DNA of 64,000 bases, taken from positions 303,004-367,003 of the forward strand of contig JADZDD010000013.1 of NCBI GenBank assembly GCA_020851235.1. Reading direction: 5' to 3'. The notes beneath the pieces were generated by a model. The model did no database searches and had not been told where the DNA came from. It saw only the letters and a program-made list of their open reading frames with translations. The position numbers were made by a program, and so were the translations under genes. Origin of the DNA: Burkholderiales bacterium. Its GTDB lineage: Bacteria; Pseudomonadota; Gammaproteobacteria; Burkholderiales; Casimicrobiaceae. This document shows positions 60,420 through 64,000 of the stretch, piece after piece (position 1 is the stretch's first letter; each line of letters starts with the position of its first letter).

Positions 60420-63130
60420 TGCTCTCGGCCAACGTCGTTCTGGTGACGGCGCTGCTCTACGTGGCGCTGCTGTTCGCGGTCGCCTTCGTCGGCGATCGGC
60501 GCGCCCGCACCGGGCGCCTGGGGTGGCTGCAGTCACCCCTGGTCTACACGCTGTCGATTTCGGTGTATTGCACGTCGTGGACGTTCTACGGCGCGGTCGG
60601 CTCGGCCGCGCGCAACGGCCTCGAATTCGCGACGATCTACATCGGTCCGACGCTCGTCTTCGTCGGCTGGTGGGTGCTCCTGCGCAAGATCGTGCGCATC
60701 GCGCATACGCAGGGCATCACGTCGATCGCCGACATGATCTCGTCGCGCTACGGCAAGAGCGCGACGCTCGCGGCGCTCGTCACGCTGATCGCGGTGGTGA
60801 GCACGACACCCTACATCGCGCTCCAGCTGAAGGCGGTTGCGACGAGCGTCCAGGTCATCAGCAACAGCGGGCCGGACACGCTGCCCGGCAACGTCGACGC
60901 CGCCCCCGATTTCCACGTCGGCTTCTGGATCGCCGTCGGCATGGCGGTGTTCACGATCCTCTTCGGCACCCGCAACATCGACGCCAAGGAGCGCCATCAC
61001 GGCGTGGTCGCGGCAATCGCACTCGAAGCCGTCGTCAAGCTCGTCGCGCTCCTGGTGGTCGGGGTGATGGTCGTCTTCGGGGTGGCCGACGGACCCGAGC
61101 GCATCTTCGCGGCCGCCTCGCCGGAGATCCTGCACGCGCAGGACGCTTTCGGGCCACGCTGGGTCGCGGTGACCTTCCTCTCGGCGGCGGCGGTGATCTG
61201 CCTGCCGCGCCAGTTCCAGGTGACGGTCGTCGAGAACGTCGACGAAGGCCACCTGCGCACCGCGGCGTGGCTCTTCCCGCTGTATCTCTTCCTGCTGAGC
61301 CTCTTCGTCCTGCCGATCGCGATCGCCGGCGTGAGTTACCTGCCCGCCGGGACCGACCCCGACATGTTCGTCCTGACGCTGCCGATCTGGGCGAGCCGCA
61401 ACGATATCGCGCTGCTCTCGTTCCTCGGCGGATTCTCCGCGGCAACCTCGATGGTGATCGTCGCCTGCATCGCGCTGTCGACGATGATCTCCAACCACAT
61501 CGTGATGCCGGTCGCGTTGCGGCTGCGCTGGGTGTCGCACAGTGCGAGCGGCGAGATTCGCCGCTTCCTCCTCGTGAGTCGGCGCATCAGCATCTGCGTG
61601 ATGCTGCTCCTGGGCTTCCTGTACTTCCGCTTCAGCGGCGACTCCGGCGCGCTCGCGTCGATCGGGCTCATCGCCTTCGTCGGCGTCGCGCAGGTGCTGC
61701 CGAGCCTCCTCGGCGGCTTGTTCTGGCGCCAGGCCAACGTGGGCGGTGCCTTGAGCGGACTCGTCGCCGGGACGCTCCTGTGGGTCTACACGCTGTTCCT
61801 GCCGAGCTTCGGCAGCGACCTCATCCTCTCGCCGCAAACGCTCGCCGCCGGCCCCTTCGGCATCGAGCTCCTGCGCCCGCAGGCGCTGTTCGGCCTCGAC
61901 AACTTCGATCCGCTGGTCCACGCGATGTTCTGGAGTCTGTCGGTCAACACGCTGCTCTTCGTGCTCGTATCGCTCGCGCGCGACGCGCGTCCGCTGGAGC
62001 GCCTCCAGGGCACGCTCTTCGTCGATGTCTTCCGCACGCCGGCGGCGACCGCCGCGGGCCTGCTGCGCCGGTCGGCGACGACCGACGACCTGCGCCTCCT
62101 CGCACAGCGCATCCTGGGTGACGATGCGGCACAACGCCTCTTCGAGCAGGCCGCGCAGCAGCAGGGACGCGCGCACGCGGCGCCCATCGCCGACGACGCG
62201 TTCATCACGCAATTCGAACGGACACTCGCCGGAAGCATCGGCGGCGCGTCGGCGCACGCGATGATCTCGCAGGTCGTCACCGGCGAGACGATCAGTCTCG
62301 ATGCGCTCGTGCGCATCGCCGACGAGACGCAACGCATCCGCGAGTACAGCCACGAGCTCGAGGTGAAGTCGCGTGAGCTCGAAGCGACGGCGCGCCAGCT
62401 GGGCGAGGCCAACGAGCGCTTGCGCCGCCTCGACGTGGAGAAGGACCACTTCCTGAGCCAGGTGAGCCACGAGGTGCGCACCCCGATGACGTCGATCCGC
62501 TCGTTCTCCGAGATCCTGCTCGACGATCGCCGCCTCGACGCCGCGCAACGCGAGCGCTTCCTGCGCATCATTCACGAGGAAAGCGTGCGGCTCACCCGGC
62601 TGCTCGACAGCACGCTCGAGCTCAACCTGCTCGAGCACGGGGAAACGCCGTGGCAACAGGTTCCGATCGACCCCGAGCTCGCGCTCGACAACTCGATCGG
62701 CGTGTGCCAGGTCCTCGCCGCCGGCGCCCGCGTGCGCCTGATCGAGGGCGAGCGTGCGCGGGGCGCGACCGTCGAGGGCGAGGCCGACCGCCTGAGTCAG
62801 GTCTTCATCAACCTCATCTCCAACGCGATCAAGTACAACACGAGCGAAGCGCCCTGGGTTCGCGTGAGCAGCCGTCTCGACCACGCGGCCTACGAGGTGC
62901 TGATCGAGGACAACGGTCCCGGGATCCGGGCCGACGAGCGCGAGCTCATCTTCTCGAAGTTCCGCCGCGGCTGGGCGCATACGCAAACCTCGACGCCCGG
63001 CATCGGCCTGGGGCTTGCGATCAGCTGGCAGATCATGCGCCGACTCGGCGGGTCGCTCACCCTCGTCGAGCGCAGCGGCCCCGGCGCGTGCTTCAAGGTG
63101 CGGCTACCATATCCCCAACCCGTGACCTGA
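60419..63130 (+). CDS. SLC5 (sodium:solute symporter)-histidine kinase fusion, CbrA/CrbS-like
   Basis: 903 residues. Residues 1 to about 530 form a sodium/solute symporter domain with about 13 membrane segments (VYCTSWTFYGAVGSAARNG, ITSIADMISSRYGKS). A linker of about 130 residues with a coiled-coil end leads to the kinase core: phosphorylated H684 in SQVSHEVRTPM, N box NLISNAIKYN, G1 DNGPGI and G2 GIGLGLAIS. CbrA and CrbS are known sensors of this design that link nutrient uptake to carbon control. It is coupled to the upstream small protein and receiver. Confidence 0.93.
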   Translation: MLSANVVLVTALLYVALLFAVAFVGDRRARTGRLGWLQSPLVYTLSISVYCTSWTFYGAVGSAARNGLEFATIYIGPTLVFVGWWVLLRKIVRIAHTQGITSIADMISSRYGKSATLAALVTLIAVVSTTPYIALQLKAVATSVQVISNSGPDTLPGNVDAAPDFHVGFWIAVGMAVFTILFGTRNIDAKERHHGVVAAIALEAVVKLVALLVVGVMVVFGVADGPERIFAAASPEILHAQDAFGPRWVAVTFLSAAAVICLPRQFQVTVVENVDEGHLRTAAWLFPLYLFLLSLFVLPIAIAGVSYLPAGTDPDMFVLTLPIWASRNDIALLSFLGGFSAATSMVIVACIALSTMISNHIVMPVALRLRWVSHSASGEIRRFLLVSRRISICVMLLLGFLYFRFSGDSGALASIGLIAFVGVAQVLPSLLGGLFWRQANVGGALSGLVAGTLLWVYTLFLPSFGSDLILSPQTLAAGPFGIELLRPQALFGLDNFDPLVHAMFWSLSVNTLLFVLVSLARDARPLERLQGTLFVDVFRTPAATAAGLLRRSATTDDLRLLAQRILGDDAAQRLFEQAAQQQGRAHAAPIADDAFITQFERTLAGSIGGASAHAMISQVVTGETISLDALVRIADETQRIREYSHELEVKSRELEATARQLGEANERLRRLDVEKDHFLSQVSHEVRTPMTSIRSFSEILLDDRRLDAAQRERFLRIIHEESVRLTRLLDSTLELNLLEHGETPWQQVPIDPELALDNSIGVCQVLAAGARVRLIEGERARGATVEGEADRLSQVFINLISNAIKYNTSEAPWVRVSSRLDHAAYEVLIEDNGPGIRADERELIFSKFRRGWAHTQTSTPGIGLGLAISWQIMRRLGGSLTLVERSGPGACFKVRLPYPQPVT

Positions 63131-63185
63131 GCGAGCGCCAAGGTCATTCTTCCTCCACCCATCACCGCGAAGGCGACGCCCCACC

Positions 63186-63992
63186 ATGTACACGCGAATC
63201 CTCGTTCCCGTCGACGGCTCCACGTTTTCCGAGCAGCTCGTCACCCCTGCCGCCGGCATCGCGCGCACCACCGGCAGCAAGCTCGCCTTGCTGCGCGTCG
63301 TCGAGCGTGGCGACGACCGGGCGGCGGCGACCGGGTACGTGAAGAAACTCGCGGCGCCGGTCGACGCCACGGCGCTGTGCCTGGAGGCGCCCGACGAGGG
63401 TGTCGCGGCGGCCATCCGCCACGAGGCGAAGCGGGTGCCGGGAACGCTGGTGGCCATGTGCTCGCAGGGTCGCAGCGGTGCGCTGCAGGTGATCTTCGGC
63501 AGCGTCGCATTGCAGGTGCTGCGTAGCCTGGGCGAGCCGCTCGTCGTGTTCCACCCGCAGATGGACAGTCTCCTCGCGTTTCCGACGATCCGGCAGGTCG
63601 TCCTGCCGCTCGACGGCAGCGAGGTCTCCGAGACGATCGTGCCCCAGGCCGCAGCCTTGGCGAAGTGGCTTGGCGCCAAGGTCGTCGTCGTTTCGGTCAT
63701 CGATCCCGGCGCACGTACCGGACTCGACGTGCCGGCGGGCGACGTGCAGGAGTCGAGTTACGTGCGCTCCCGGGCCCGCGAGATCGCCGACCGGCACGGG
63801 GTCGAGATCGGCTGGGAGGTCTTGCACGGCGACGCGAAGGAGGCACTGCCGCACTACGTGCGCGGCCTGGGCGACGCGATGCTCGCGATGACGACGCACG
63901 GGCGCACCGGCCTGCGCAGCGTCATGGCCGGCAGCGTGACCGCGCAGTGCCTGCGCGACGCCGGCGTCCCGATCTTCACCCGCGTCCCCTAG
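63186..63992 (+). CDS. Universal stress protein, tandem UspA domains
   Basis: 268 residues with two UspA domains. The first starts MYTRILVPVDGSTFSEQLV and has SQGRSGALQVIFGS in place of the ATP motif; the second starts QVVLPLDGSEVSE and has the full ATP-binding pattern THGRTGLRSVMAGS. The second half therefore looks able to bind ATP. It may belong to stress or starvation responses. It begins 55 bp after the kinase gene. Confidence 0.92.
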   Translation: MYTRILVPVDGSTFSEQLVTPAAGIARTTGSKLALLRVVERGDDRAAATGYVKKLAAPVDATALCLEAPDEGVAAAIRHEAKRVPGTLVAMCSQGRSGALQVIFGSVALQVLRSLGEPLVVFHPQMDSLLAFPTIRQVVLPLDGSEVSETIVPQAAALAKWLGAKVVVVSVIDPGARTGLDVPAGDVQESSYVRSRAREIADRHGVEIGWEVLHGDAKEALPHYVRGLGDAMLAMTTHGRTGLRSVMAGSVTAQCLRDAGVPIFTRVP

Positions 63993-64000
63993 GCACCACG

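Noticed and set aside
60533..62986. 817-codon minus-strand open frame opposite the SLC5-kinase
   Set aside because: Low-complexity Arg/Asp/Glu/His composition; the plus-strand gene is certain.

Overview
The window is high-GC (roughly two-thirds G+C by eye), densely packed proteobacterial chromosome. It carries a complete F-type ATP synthase operon in the order atpI-B-E-F-H-A-G-D-C, a glmU-glmS pair, class II fumarase, a B12-dependent ribonucleotide reductase, TRAP and Liv/Fbp-type ABC transporters, and DUF5648, DUF1810 and DUF924 proteins. This suite fits a betaproteobacterium, probably Burkholderiales-like; that placement is an inference from gene content. I saw no tRNA, rRNA, CRISPR array, insertion sequence or phage module.

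Layout. 1-9997: a HAD phosphatase cut by the window edge, an S49 peptidase, DUF1810, a 2-keto-4-pentenoate hydratase-like protein, a large class II ribonucleotide reductase interrupted by a 380-residue intein with a LAGLIDADG endonuclease, a LysR regulator, DUF924 coupled to a small membrane protein, and an SDR. 10198-21144: glmS and glmU, an S9 peptidase, an orphan ParA, a 78-residue conserved-looking protein, a divergent enolase paralogue, then a coupled minus-strand set glpD / LOG-family hydrolase / HAD phosphatase. 21252-26515: an M20 amidohydrolase and a ferric-iron ABC transporter split over three transcription units.

26567-37757 is one minus-strand unit of eleven genes: TRAP transporter dctP-Q-M, CoA-transferase, enoyl-CoA hydratase, shikimate dehydrogenase-like, DUF993 aldolase-like, SDR, acyl-CoA dehydrogenase, Gfo/Idh/MocA oxidoreductase and a LacI-type regulator. 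Upstream of dctP lie three copies of a 14-bp palindrome (TTGAATCGATTCAA and two near-matches), the likely operators of that LacI protein. The set looks like a self-regulated catabolic pathway for an unidentified organic acid and is the best candidate for an undescribed system here.

38073-49129: PQQ-type sugar dehydrogenase, fumC, an orphan PhnD-like binding protein, and the ATP synthase operon ending at a clear terminator. 49224-51966: a MoaD-like protein, a secreted DUF5648 protein and a BNR-repeat protein, partly coupled. 52118 onward: a peroxiredoxin; a Liv-type ABC transporter whose membrane subunit LivM and ATPase LivG are fused in one chain and whose binding protein has a Tat signal; a ScfR/RamB-like regulator; a receiver, small membrane protein and SLC5-histidine kinase operon; and a tandem universal stress protein.
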